Below, in pieces: positions 52,104 through 60,418 of a stretch of 64,000 bases of DNA (positions within the stretch are counted from its first letter, which is position 1; every line of letters begins with the position of its first letter). Made by a program: the position numbers and the translations under genes. Location of the stretch: positions 144,022 to 208,021 of the forward strand of contig NZ_JAGOGJ010000002.1 of assembly GCF_017996735.1 (NCBI RefSeq), given 5' to 3'. The notes under the pieces are model-generated. The model was not told the DNA's origin and ran no database searches. It saw only the letters and a list, made by a program, of their open reading frames with translations. Origin of the DNA: Niveispirillum sp. (GTDB lineage: Bacteria > Pseudomonadota > Alphaproteobacteria > Azospirillales > Azospirillaceae).

Positions 52104-55100
52104 ATGTCGAGCTGGCCGGTTCTGGGGTTGGCGCTGGGCTATCTGGCGGCCTTGTTCGCCATCGCCTGGTGGGGTGACCGTTATGCCACCAAGCAGCCAG
52201 AGGTGCAGGAGCGCCGCGCGCCGCTGCTTTATGCCATGTCGCTGGCCGTCTATTGCACCTCCTGGACCTTTTACGGCGCCATCGGGCGGGCGGCGGCCAG
52301 TGGCTGGGATTTCCTGTCCATCTATGTCGGGCCGATCCTGCTGTTCAGCCTGGGCTGGCCCATCCTGGCCAAGATGGTGCGGGTGGCCAAGGCGGAGAAC
52401 ACTGTCTCCATCTCCGACTTCATCTCTGCCCGCTATGGCAAAAGCCGGGTGCTGGCGGCCCTGATCACGGTCATGGCCGTGACGGTGGTGCTGCCCTATT
52501 TCGCCCTGCAATTGAAGGCCATCACCATCAGCCTGGAGGCGCTGGCCGGCGATCCGTTCGCCAACCGGGTGATGGATATTCCGGGCGAAACAACCTTCAT
52601 CATCACCTGCGCCATGGCCCTGTTCGCCATCCTGTTCGGGGTGCGCAACATCCATGCGAACGAACATCATCGCGGCCTGATGATGGCCATTTCCACCGAA
52701 AGCCTGGTGAAGCTGGGGGCCGCCATCCTGGTGGGCGGCGGCATCGCCTTTGCCGTGGCGGGCGGGCCGGCGGGCATCTTCGAACGGGCCGCCGATGATC
52801 CGCGCCTGGCCCATTTGCTGACCCCGCATTTCGGGGTAAGCTGGTGGTCCATCACCCTGCTGGCGGCGCTGGCCATCCTCTGCCTGCCACGGCAATTCCA
52901 TGTAACGGTGGTGGAAAACACCCATGTCGGTGACATCCGCACCGCAAGCTGGCTGTTCCCGCTGTATCTGGTGGCCATCAACATCTTCGTGCTGCCGGTG
53001 GCGCTGGCCGGCCTGATGATGTTCCCCGATGGCAGCGTCAATGCCGACACGTTCCTGGTGACCATGCCGCAACGGCTGGGCCATGACTGGATGGCCGTGC
53101 TGGCCTTTCTGGGCGGGCTGTCGGCGGCGACCAGCATGATCATCGTGGGGGCCGTGGCCCTGTCCACCATGGTCTGCAACGACCTGATCGTCCCCATCCT
53201 GATGGCCATCCCGTCGGCCATGCGCCGCTGGCAGGACGATCCCAAGCCCATGCTGCTGACGGTACGGCGGGTGGCGGTCGTGGCCCTGCTGGGCATGGCC
53301 TATCTCTATTACCTGATGATCGGCACCACCTTTCCGCTGGCCACCATCGGCACGGTGTCCTTTGCCGGCGTGGCACAGTTCGCGCCGGCCCTGCTGATGG
53401 GCCTGTTCTTCCGGCGAGTGACCAAGGCGGGGGCCATCTGCGGCCTGGTCACGGGTTTCATCGCCTGGGGCTATACGGTGCTGATCCCGTCCTTCGCGGT
53501 GGCGGGGCTGGTGCCGGGCCATCTGATGGATCAGGGGCTGTTCGGCCTGGGCTGGCTGACGCCCACGGGCCTGGGCGGCATCCATGATCTGGACACGCTG
53601 GCCCATGGCGCGCTGACCAGCCTGGGTCTGAACCTGTTCGTCATCGCCCTGGTATCGGGCATCACCGGCCAGTCCGACCTTGAAAAGCAGCAGGCACGCC
53701 GTTTTGTTTCCATGCGCCATGACGCGCAGGACGGTGTCGGCCCGCCGCGCCGCGGCGTGACGCTGGGCGACCTTTACGAACTGGCCGCGCGCTATGTCGG
53801 CAAGACCCGATCGGAACCGGTGTTCCGCGACCTCGTGGCCCAGCGCGTGGCCGAAGGCGGGGACGCGGATTTCGAAAAGGGCCTGAAGGAACGCATCGAC
53901 GAGGAAGCGGTGCAGGCCACCGAATGGCTGCTGGCCGGGGCCATCGGGTCGGCCTCGGCCCGTGTGGTGGTGGCCAGCCTGCTGTCCGACCGGCGCCTGT
54001 CGCGGTCCGACGCGCGGTCGATCATCGACGAGGCGTCGCGCGTCATCCTGGACCAGCATGTGCTGATGCGCTCCACCCTGGAAAATGTCGGCAAGGGCAT
54101 CTGCGCCGTGGACAAGGATTTCCGCCTGCGCCTGTGGAACCGCCGCTTCCTGGAGATGCTGGAGGTGCCGGACGGGCTGATCAAGGTGGGCACGCCCATG
54201 GGCGAACTGGTCGCCTATCTGCAGGGGCAGGGCGAGTTCGGGGAGGAGGGGGAGATGGAAACCCTGTTTGCCCGCCGCCTGGACCCCAAGCGCCGCGACA
54301 TGCCCGACAGTTTCCACCGCACAAGGCCCGACGGATCGGTGCTGGAGATCATTTCCAACCCCCTTCCGGACGGGGGCTTCGTGGCCGTCTATACCGACGT
54401 CACCGAACGCCACCGGGCGGCCGAAGCCCTGCGCGCCGCCAATGAAGGGCTGGAGCGCGGCATCGCGGAACGCACCATCGACCTGGCCATCGCCAAGTCG
54501 GAGGCCGACCGCGCCAACCAGGCCAAGACAAGGCTGCTGGCCGCCGTCAGCCACGATCTTTTGCAGCCGCTGCACGCGGCCCGCCTGTTCATCTCCGCGG
54601 CCTTGGACCGGGGGCCGGACACGCTGGTGACCCAGGCGGACGCGGCGCTGCGATCGGTGGAGCAGTTGCTGGGCGACCTGCTGGACATCACCAAGCTGGA
54701 CACGGGCGTGGTAAAGCCCAACCGTACCTCGGTTGCCATTGATGATGTGCTGCGGCCGCTGACCGATGAACTGGCCGTGGTGGCGCAGCGGCACGGGCTG
54801 GCCCTGCGCTTCGTGCCCTGCAAGGCCTCGGTCGATACCGATGCCGTCCTGCTGCGCCGCATCGTGCAGAACCTGCTGGCCAACGCCCTGCGCTATACCC
54901 CGCGCGGGCGCATCCTGGTCGGGTGCCGGCGCGTCGCGGGCGCGCTGCGGGTGGAGGTCTGGGATACCGGCCCCGGTATTCCGGAGGAGAAGCGGCAGGA
55001 GATTTTCAAGGAGTTCCGGCAGTTGGGCAATGGCCAGAATGACCGCGACAAGGGGTTGGGGCTGGGCCTGTCCATCGTCGAACGGTTCGCCGCCATCCTG

Positions 55101-55610
55101 GGCCACAAGGTCAGCCTGCGGTCAGCGGTGGGCAAGGGCTCCTGCTTTGCCGTGGAGGTGCCGCTGGCGACCCGTGCCGCCGATCCGCAGCGGCCCGTGG
55201 CCGGGGCGACCGTCACGGGGCTGGAGGGGACGCTGGTCCTGTGCGTGGAAAACGAACCCGCCATCGCCCAGGCCACCATCGCGCTGCTGTCGGGCTGGTC
55301 ATGCGAGGTGGTGTGGGGGGCGACGGGTGCCGACGCGCTGGCGGCCCTGGGTGAACGGGTGCCGGATGTGGTGCTGACGGATTACCATCTGGACCATGGC
55401 ATGGGCGGGCTGGAGGCCCTGTCCCTGATCCGGGCGAAGGTCGGGCCCGACCTGCCGGCCGCCGTCATCACCGCCGACCGTACCGACGCGGTGAAGGACA
55501 GCGTGGCGCATGCCGGTTGCCGCATCCTGTACAAACCCGTGCGGCCGGGCGCCCTGCGCGCGCTGTTAAGCCATATGCTGGCCGAAAAGCGGCGGGGGCG
55601 GGCGGCGTGA
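52104..55610 (+). CDS. Hybrid histidine kinase with an N-terminal sodium/solute symporter domain
   Basis: The 1168-residue protein starts with an SSSF (SLC5-like) domain of about 12-13 helices (residues 1-520), related to PutP and to the sensor CbrA. A linker (about 520-640) leads to a PAS domain (about 650-775, DKDFRLRLWNRRFLEM). The HisKA domain has VSHDLLQPLHAAR (His817), the HATPase has NLLANALRYTP and DTGPGIPEEKRQE, and a receiver at the C terminus (about 1044-1168) has the Asp in VLTDYHLD (about residue 1093). It probably couples transport or binding of a metabolite to signalling. No cognate regulator is adjacent except the DesR-like gene, which has its own kinase. Confidence 0.92.
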   Translation: MSSWPVLGLALGYLAALFAIAWWGDRYATKQPEVQERRAPLLYAMSLAVYCTSWTFYGAIGRAAASGWDFLSIYVGPILLFSLGWPILAKMVRVAKAENTVSISDFISARYGKSRVLAALITVMAVTVVLPYFALQLKAITISLEALAGDPFANRVMDIPGETTFIITCAMALFAILFGVRNIHANEHHRGLMMAISTESLVKLGAAILVGGGIAFAVAGGPAGIFERAADDPRLAHLLTPHFGVSWWSITLLAALAILCLPRQFHVTVVENTHVGDIRTASWLFPLYLVAINIFVLPVALAGLMMFPDGSVNADTFLVTMPQRLGHDWMAVLAFLGGLSAATSMIIVGAVALSTMVCNDLIVPILMAIPSAMRRWQDDPKPMLLTVRRVAVVALLGMAYLYYLMIGTTFPLATIGTVSFAGVAQFAPALLMGLFFRRVTKAGAICGLVTGFIAWGYTVLIPSFAVAGLVPGHLMDQGLFGLGWLTPTGLGGIHDLDTLAHGALTSLGLNLFVIALVSGITGQSDLEKQQARRFVSMRHDAQDGVGPPRRGVTLGDLYELAARYVGKTRSEPVFRDLVAQRVAEGGDADFEKGLKERIDEEAVQATEWLLAGAIGSASARVVVASLLSDRRLSRSDARSIIDEASRVILDQHVLMRSTLENVGKGICAVDKDFRLRLWNRRFLEMLEVPDGLIKVGTPMGELVAYLQGQGEFGEEGEMETLFARRLDPKRRDMPDSFHRTRPDGSVLEIISNPLPDGGFVAVYTDVTERHRAAEALRAANEGLERGIAERTIDLAIAKSEADRANQAKTRLLAAVSHDLLQPLHAARLFISAALDRGPDTLVTQADAALRSVEQLLGDLLDITKLDTGVVKPNRTSVAIDDVLRPLTDELAVVAQRHGLALRFVPCKASVDTDAVLLRRIVQNLLANALRYTPRGRILVGCRRVAGALRVEVWDTGPGIPEEKRQEIFKEFRQLGNGQNDRDKGLGLGLSIVERFAAILGHKVSLRSAVGKGSCFAVEVPLATRAADPQRPVAGATVTGLEGTLVLCVENEPAIAQATIALLSGWSCEVVWGATGADALAALGERVPDVVLTDYHLDHGMGGLEALSLIRAKVGPDLPAAVITADRTDAVKDSVAHAGCRILYKPVRPGALRALLSHMLAEKRRGRAA

Positions 55611-55617
55611 TCGCTGC

Positions 55618-56070
55618 CTATGCCCGTTCGCGCCAGCGGATGATGGCGGCGATGGCCAGTGCCACGCCAATATGGGCCGCAATGTCGGCGATGGAGAAAA
55701 GCCCGTCCCAGCGGGGGAAGATGCCGGGCCAGCGCAGCGGCAACACCAGCAGATACATGACGAGATAGAGGCCCAGCCCGTAGGCGATGGCGGCCTGCCA
55801 GCGCCGCCGGCGCAACAGCCCGATGCGGGACAGGGCCAGCATGAAGACAGCGGCCATGACCAGCGCGATGCCGATATGGGTGGCAAAGCCCAACAGGGCG
55901 GTGGCGATGCCCCCTTCCCGCGCGGCGGCCCCGATCCAGCCGCCCGCCACGCTCTGCCATACCCGCATCACGCCGATGCCGCGAATGAGGCCCATGAGGC
56001 TGGCATAGGCGCCATCGACGGCAGCCCCCGCCAGACCGGCCAGGATGATTGTCACCGCCGTCCGCCGCAT
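55618..56070 (-). CDS. Small four-helix membrane protein
   Basis: I start at ATG 56070 (150 residues) with GGGGAGG upstream; a TTG two codons earlier is less likely. The protein has four hydrophobic helices with RRR and RWRE charges at helix ends. I do not recognise the family. It is convergent with the hybrid kinase (8-bp gap). Confidence 0.6.
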   Translation of the reverse strand: MRRTAVTIILAGLAGAAVDGAYASLMGLIRGIGVMRVWQSVAGGWIGAAAREGGIATALLGFATHIGIALVMAAVFMLALSRIGLLRRRRWQAAIAYGLGLYLVMYLLVLPLRWPGIFPRWDGLFSIADIAAHIGVALAIAAIIRWRERA

Positions 56071-56198
56071 TTCCAACCCTCCCCTTATGCTGGAAAGAGT
56101 AGGGCCGGATCTGTCGGTCCGATGGACCCAATTGCGGACCGCGCCGGGGTGCCGCCCGAGGCCTTCAATTCCGATCTGTCGGGATATAGCTTCGGTTA

Positions 56199-56807
56199 TC
56201 AGTTCCGCTTGCCCCGCACCAGCCGCCAGCCCATGCGGCCCAGATAGATGGCGATGCAGCCATAGACCACGATTTTGGAAACGGGATCGACCCAGGTCTC
56301 CACCTTGTCATAGTGGTTTTCCAGCAGATAGCCGGAAGCCGTCAGGATGCTGGTCCAGACCAGCGAGCCCAGCGTGGTCAATGCCAGAAAGACCGGCATG
56401 CTCATCTTTGCCATGCCGGCGGGCACGGAGATCAGGGTGCGGATGGCGGGGATCAGGCGGCCCAGCAGCACGGCCTTGCGCCCATGCCGGGCGAACCAGG
56501 TGAAGGCCATCTCCACGTCGGGCGGATCCATCGTCATGATGAAGCCGAATCGCTCCGACAGGGCGATCAGACGATCATGCCCGAAAAACCGGCCGATATA
56601 ATACCAGGGCAGGGCGCCCAGCACCGATCCCGCCGTGCCCACCAGCACCACCAGGATCGGGTCCATCTTGCCCTGCGCCGCCAGGAACCCGCCCAACGGC
56701 ATGATCAGTTCCGATGGTATGGGAGGGAAAACATTTTCCAGGAACATCAGAAGCAGCAGGCCCCAGTAGCCCAACTGATCCACCAGGTTCAGAAGATTGT
56801 CGAACAT
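56199..56807 (-). CDS. DedA/SNARE-associated family membrane protein
   Basis: The 202-residue protein shows DedA features: ENVFPPIPSELIMPLGGFLA at the first re-entrant loop, GALPWYYIGRFFG, and the FARHGRKAVLLGRLIPAIRTL motif with the conserved Arg residues. Family members (SNARE-associated/VTT domain) flip phospholipids or the undecaprenyl carrier and affect envelope integrity. It is transcribed alone, 128 bp after the four-helix gene start. Confidence 0.93.
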   Translation of the reverse strand: MFDNLLNLVDQLGYWGLLLLMFLENVFPPIPSELIMPLGGFLAAQGKMDPILVVLVGTAGSVLGALPWYYIGRFFGHDRLIALSERFGFIMTMDPPDVEMAFTWFARHGRKAVLLGRLIPAIRTLISVPAGMAKMSMPVFLALTTLGSLVWTSILTASGYLLENHYDKVETWVDPVSKIVVYGCIAIYLGRMGWRLVRGKRN

Positions 56808-57132
56808 GTTTCTTTTATCCGGTCACCGCCCCCTGCCAAAAGGGCCGGAGACCCTGTAGCGCATCACGCGGATCATCGCCATGGCAAAGGTGGAAGGGTG
56901 GTTCCTGGCCTTTCGACACATGTTAGGACATGCTTCACCCCTTGACCTAATCCGGATGGTCTATTCCTTAGGGAGAAATTTCCGCTATCATAGGGGCGTG
57001 GATCAGGCTATCCACCCTATAATCCCGTTCAATGGCGCCGGCCCGTCAGGGGGCAGGCGGCCGGGGGCGGTGGTAACCGGTTTCGGCGCCGTTCCTTTTG
57101 GAAACCGCGGTGCCTCGTGCAGGAGAGTGGCG

Positions 57133-57366
57133 ATGGTATTGTCCAGGCGTGTGGCGGAACCCCCCAAGGCCGGGGAATGGTTGGAAGAGCTGAAGATGCC
57201 GCGGCGCCGGTTGCTGGTGCATGCCGTGCATCAGCATACTGCCCGTCCGACGCATGTGGAATTCCTGGTGGAAGGGCGCAACAGCGACCGGTTGTCGCTG
57301 GCGCTGGAGGTGGTGCTGGACGCCACCCGCTTCCGTCGCCTGGGTCACAGCCAGCACGCCGCCTGA
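57133..57366 (+). CDS. Small hypothetical protein (77 aa)
   Basis: ATG 57133 is preceded by AGGAGAG at a good distance. The 77-residue product is basic, contains EWLEELKMPRRRLLVHAVHQ and no hydrophobic helix. The frame is open to 56881, but the upstream part does not look coding. Function unknown. It is divergent from DedA. Confidence 0.45.
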   Translation: MVLSRRVAEPPKAGEWLEELKMPRRRLLVHAVHQHTARPTHVEFLVEGRNSDRLSLALEVVLDATRFRRLGHSQHAA

Positions 57367-57449
57367 ACCGACCGCACGCAGGACAAGGACGCCGCCGGGT
57401 CCCCTGGACGGGCCATGGCGGCGTTTTGATTCCTACCCTTCTCCCTTAG

Positions 57450-57647
57450 CGCCGGGCGCCGCCATCCGACGGCTTGGCCTGCGCGCCCTGTGGCGTGGGC
57501 TGACCGTCGCCAGCCTCCCGACCGCCAGGGGTCAACCCTTGGCAGTTTGGTATCATACGTGTGTCAGTAAATCCTGACTTGTCAGGATTTACTGACGTCG
57601 GCGGCAGTCGCCGCCGTACCATCGGTCAAGAATTTTGACCGATGGTA
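57450..57647. repeat. Palindromic repeat cluster (composite element plus TACCATCGGTCA family)
   Basis: 57450-57478 nearly matches 26736-26765. A hairpin with GCCA and TGGC ends follows (57521-57543). A perfect 34-bp inverted repeat is at 57563-57596 (16-bp arms GTCAGTAAATCCTGAC and its complement, 2-nt gap). From 57600 comes the GGCGGC / TACCATCGGTCAA element, identical to 24848-24883 for 36 bp. The whole 198-bp stretch is repeat and contains no gene. Confidence 0.85.
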
Positions 57648-58178
57648 TCAGACCTTTGCCTGGGCGAACCAGAGAGCGGCCGCGCGGGCCGCCTGGGTGA
57701 AGCTGGGATGCACCGGCCCCGTGGCCGGATCGACCAGCATCAGGTTCACGGGCAGGCCGAACTCCTCCACCTCCATCTGGTCGGCATCGCGCCAGACGCG
57801 CCCATCATGGGCCAGATACTGGCGCGACTGGGTCCGCTGCAGCAGCGGGCGGATATCGCCCGACCAGGGGAATACCGGTTTGCCCAGCGCCGCCGCAAAG
57901 CCCATTTCATAGGCCGTGCCGTCATCGACGGACGGCCCCCGGAAGGGCATGCAATTGGCGATCACGCCGTCCGCCGCCCGGATCAGATCCAGATTGGCCT
58001 GACGGATGCGGGCGGCAAACGCCGCCCCGCCCTCGCCCTGGGCCGGGGACAGGGCGTTATCCATGGGAAACGCGCCCTCCAGCCCCAGTTCTTCGCAGAT
58101 GGCCTTCATCGATGCCGCCGCCGCCAGCGGGTCGGGCAGGAAGACGTCGGGTCCGGCCAGATAGAGGCGCGGCCTCAC
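57648..58178 (-). CDS. Nucleoside 2-deoxyribosyltransferase
   Basis: The 176-residue protein starts with GTG, overlapping the stop of the upstream nucleotidase gene (GTGA). Family motifs are YLAGPDVFLPD at the N terminus and NCMPFRGPSVDDGTAYEMGFAAALGKPVF, which holds the substrate-binding Asp and the catalytic Glu. The C terminus ends in NLMLVDPATG. It exchanges bases between deoxynucleosides or cleaves them (salvage). Coupling with CpdB supports a nucleotide salvage operon. Confidence 0.9.
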   Translation of the reverse strand: MRPRLYLAGPDVFLPDPLAAAASMKAICEELGLEGAFPMDNALSPAQGEGGAAFAARIRQANLDLIRAADGVIANCMPFRGPSVDDGTAYEMGFAAALGKPVFPWSGDIRPLLQRTQSRQYLAHDGRVWRDADQMEVEEFGLPVNLMLVDPATGPVHPSFTQAARAAALWFAQAKV

Positions 58179-60136
58179 GGCTTGACCCCGATCTTCACGG
58201 GATCGATGCGGAAACGGGCGAAACCATTCTCACCCGGCCCCTCATAGCTGAGCGCCGGCTGTTCGGACAGCAGTTCCTGGGCCAGCGGCGAGCTTTCATA
58301 GACCAGATTGACGCCGGCGGGCAGGGGCGCGATCCGGAAACTATGGTCGGTCGACGGCTCCACCACGCCCTTGGCGCGGATATACTCAATGATGGCCGAC
58401 TGCACCGTGTCGGGCGACTGGTAGATCACAGTGGTGCCGTCCAGCCCCGGATAGGAGCCGCCGCCATTGGCGCGGTAATTGTTGGTGACGACGATGAATT
58501 CCTGTTTCTCGTCGATGGGCTTGCCCTGGAACATCACATCCTTGACGCGATGGGCCTTGTCATCGGCCAGCTTGCCGTCACGGTCGAACCGTTCCGGCTG
58601 CGTCACATCGATCGAATAGGTGATGCCGTCGATGATGTCGAACACATAGGCCGGCACCTTCACATTCACCAGCGGCTGCTGGACTTTGCTTTTGACATCG
58701 ATCACCGACAGGGCGCGCGATGCCATTTCCAGCCAATCCTTGACCTGCCCGCCCGTCAGCTTCACCGCCGCGATCTGGTTGGGATAGAGATAGAGGTCGG
58801 CGACATTGCGGATGGCGATCTCCCCCGCCGGGATGTCGGTGTAGAATTTGGCACCGGGACGCCCGCCCGACTTGAACGGCGCCACCGCCGACAGGATGGG
58901 CAGACTGGCATTTTCCGTGCCGGCCAGGGCGCGGGCCACATAGGCGCGCTGTGCCTCTGCCACAAGTTCCACACCGGCGCTGTCGCCCAGGAAGCTGAAA
59001 TAGGAATGGATACGCCCCGTGGTCTTGCCCACGGGGCGGCGGACATAGGACAAGGTGCCCTCATGGCTGGGCGCCAGCAGGCTCGCCACCTCGGCGTCCG
59101 GCTCCACATTCACGGTCTTTCCATCCTGGCGTTCCTGGATGGGCCGCACCTCGCCCTTGCCACCCGTGACCTTCCAGCCCTTGCCCACGGTTTCAAGCTG
59201 GAAGGTGATGACGCCAAGATGGCTGCCATAATATCCGGCCATCACCACCGGCTTGCCATTCACGGTTCCCTGCTTCAGGTCGGACTTGGGCAGGCCTTCA
59301 TATTCCTTGCTGGGGAAGACGCGGTGGCTGTGGCCCGAGACAACGGCGTCCACACCCTCGATCTCGGTCAGGTAGTTGGCGGCGTTTTCTTCCCCGCCTT
59401 CGCGGTTCAGGAAGGTCAGGCCGGAATGGGCGACGGCGATGATGATGTCGGCGCCCTGCTTCTTCATTTCCGGCACATGGACCTTGGCCATGTCGATCAT
59501 GTCGCGCGTCGTGACGCGGCCTTCCAGCTTGTCCTTGTCCCAGATCATGATCTGGGGCGGCAGCAGGCCCAGAATGCCGACCTTGATCTTGTGCTTGGCG
59601 CCCTTCGCATCCACCACCGTCCGGTCCAGGATGGCATAGGGCTTGAACATCAGTTCGTCGTTCCTGCCCCCGTCCACCTTGAAGACATTGCCGGACAGCA
59701 CGGGGAACTGGGCCCCCCCATATACATTGTGCAGCACCTCCAGCCCGTAATTGAACTCGTGGTTCCCCAGGATGGCGGCGTCGTAGTGCAGCAGGTTCAT
59801 GGTGGCCATGGCGGGATGCAGGGGCTTGTCCTTGCCCACACCGCGCTCCCGCACCACCCAGTCGCCCATGGGCGTGCCCTGGATCAGGTCGCCATTATCG
59901 ACCAGAATCGTGTTGGGGTTGGCCTCCCGCGCCGCCCGGATCAGCGGCGCCACCCGGACCAGACCCACGCCCGTATCCTTGTGGTCTCCGTAATAATCGT
60001 AATCTTCCAAATACATATGCAGGTCAGTCGTCGACAATACCTGCAGGTCGACCTTTTCCTGTGCCGATACTGGACCGGCCAGCGCCAGGAACAGGGCGCC
60101 CGCCATCAGGGCGCCAGGGCGGGAAAGACGAATCAC
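58175..60136 (-). CDS. cpdB: Periplasmic 2',3'-cyclic-nucleotide 2'-phosphodiesterase/3'-nucleotidase
   Basis: GTG 60136 with GGAG upstream gives 653 residues, close to E. coli CpdB. The signal peptide ends near VSAQEK. The metallophosphatase core has LSTTDLHMYL, VDNGDLIQGTPMGDW, LGNHEFNYG, VAHSGL and VVSGHSHRVFP. The C-terminal 5'-nucleotidase domain has GQVKDWLEMASRA and TNNYRANGGGSYPG. It degrades cyclic and 3'-nucleotides to nucleosides and phosphate in the periplasm. It is coupled to the deoxyribosyltransferase and divergent from the TonB receptor. Confidence 0.95.
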   Translation of the reverse strand: MIRLSRPGALMAGALFLALAGPVSAQEKVDLQVLSTTDLHMYLEDYDYYGDHKDTGVGLVRVAPLIRAAREANPNTILVDNGDLIQGTPMGDWVVRERGVGKDKPLHPAMATMNLLHYDAAILGNHEFNYGLEVLHNVYGGAQFPVLSGNVFKVDGGRNDELMFKPYAILDRTVVDAKGAKHKIKVGILGLLPPQIMIWDKDKLEGRVTTRDMIDMAKVHVPEMKKQGADIIIAVAHSGLTFLNREGGEENAANYLTEIEGVDAVVSGHSHRVFPSKEYEGLPKSDLKQGTVNGKPVVMAGYYGSHLGVITFQLETVGKGWKVTGGKGEVRPIQERQDGKTVNVEPDAEVASLLAPSHEGTLSYVRRPVGKTTGRIHSYFSFLGDSAGVELVAEAQRAYVARALAGTENASLPILSAVAPFKSGGRPGAKFYTDIPAGEIAIRNVADLYLYPNQIAAVKLTGGQVKDWLEMASRALSVIDVKSKVQQPLVNVKVPAYVFDIIDGITYSIDVTQPERFDRDGKLADDKAHRVKDVMFQGKPIDEKQEFIVVTNNYRANGGGSYPGLDGTTVIYQSPDTVQSAIIEYIRAKGVVEPSTDHSFRIAPLPAGVNLVYESSPLAQELLSEQPALSYEGPGENGFARFRIDPVKIGVKP

Positions 60137-60325
60137 GGAACACGCTCCATCGGGCTCTGTTGCCGCCGGGCAGCAGGTGCATCGCAGCAAACACGGTTAA
60201 GAAATGCAGGGAGCGCGGGACTCGCCCCCCGGAACCGGCATGCTGCGCCGCAAAACTGTGGCGGTAATGATACGCTGGCTGAGATATAGCCGTTCAAGCC
60301 CCTGCAGGCATAGCTGCAGAGGTGC

Positions 60326-60365
60326 CTGTCATGGAACTGTAATCTATTCGTTACCTAAGCGTCAC
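60326..60365 (+). promoter_or_regulatory. Pho-box array upstream of the TonB-dependent receptor
   Basis: CTGTCAT (60326), CTGTAAT (60337), TCGTTAC (60348) and GCGTCAC (60359) stand on an exact 11-bp period. The first two give CTGTCATGGAACTGTAAT, close to the PhoB consensus. The array lies 54-93 bp before the receptor ATG and also within the divergent cpdB promoter region. Confidence 0.7.
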
Positions 60366-60418
60366 GGGCATCTGGTGTTGTCCGCGCAATCCGGTCCGGC
60401 TTATTGGGGGCTCTTCGT

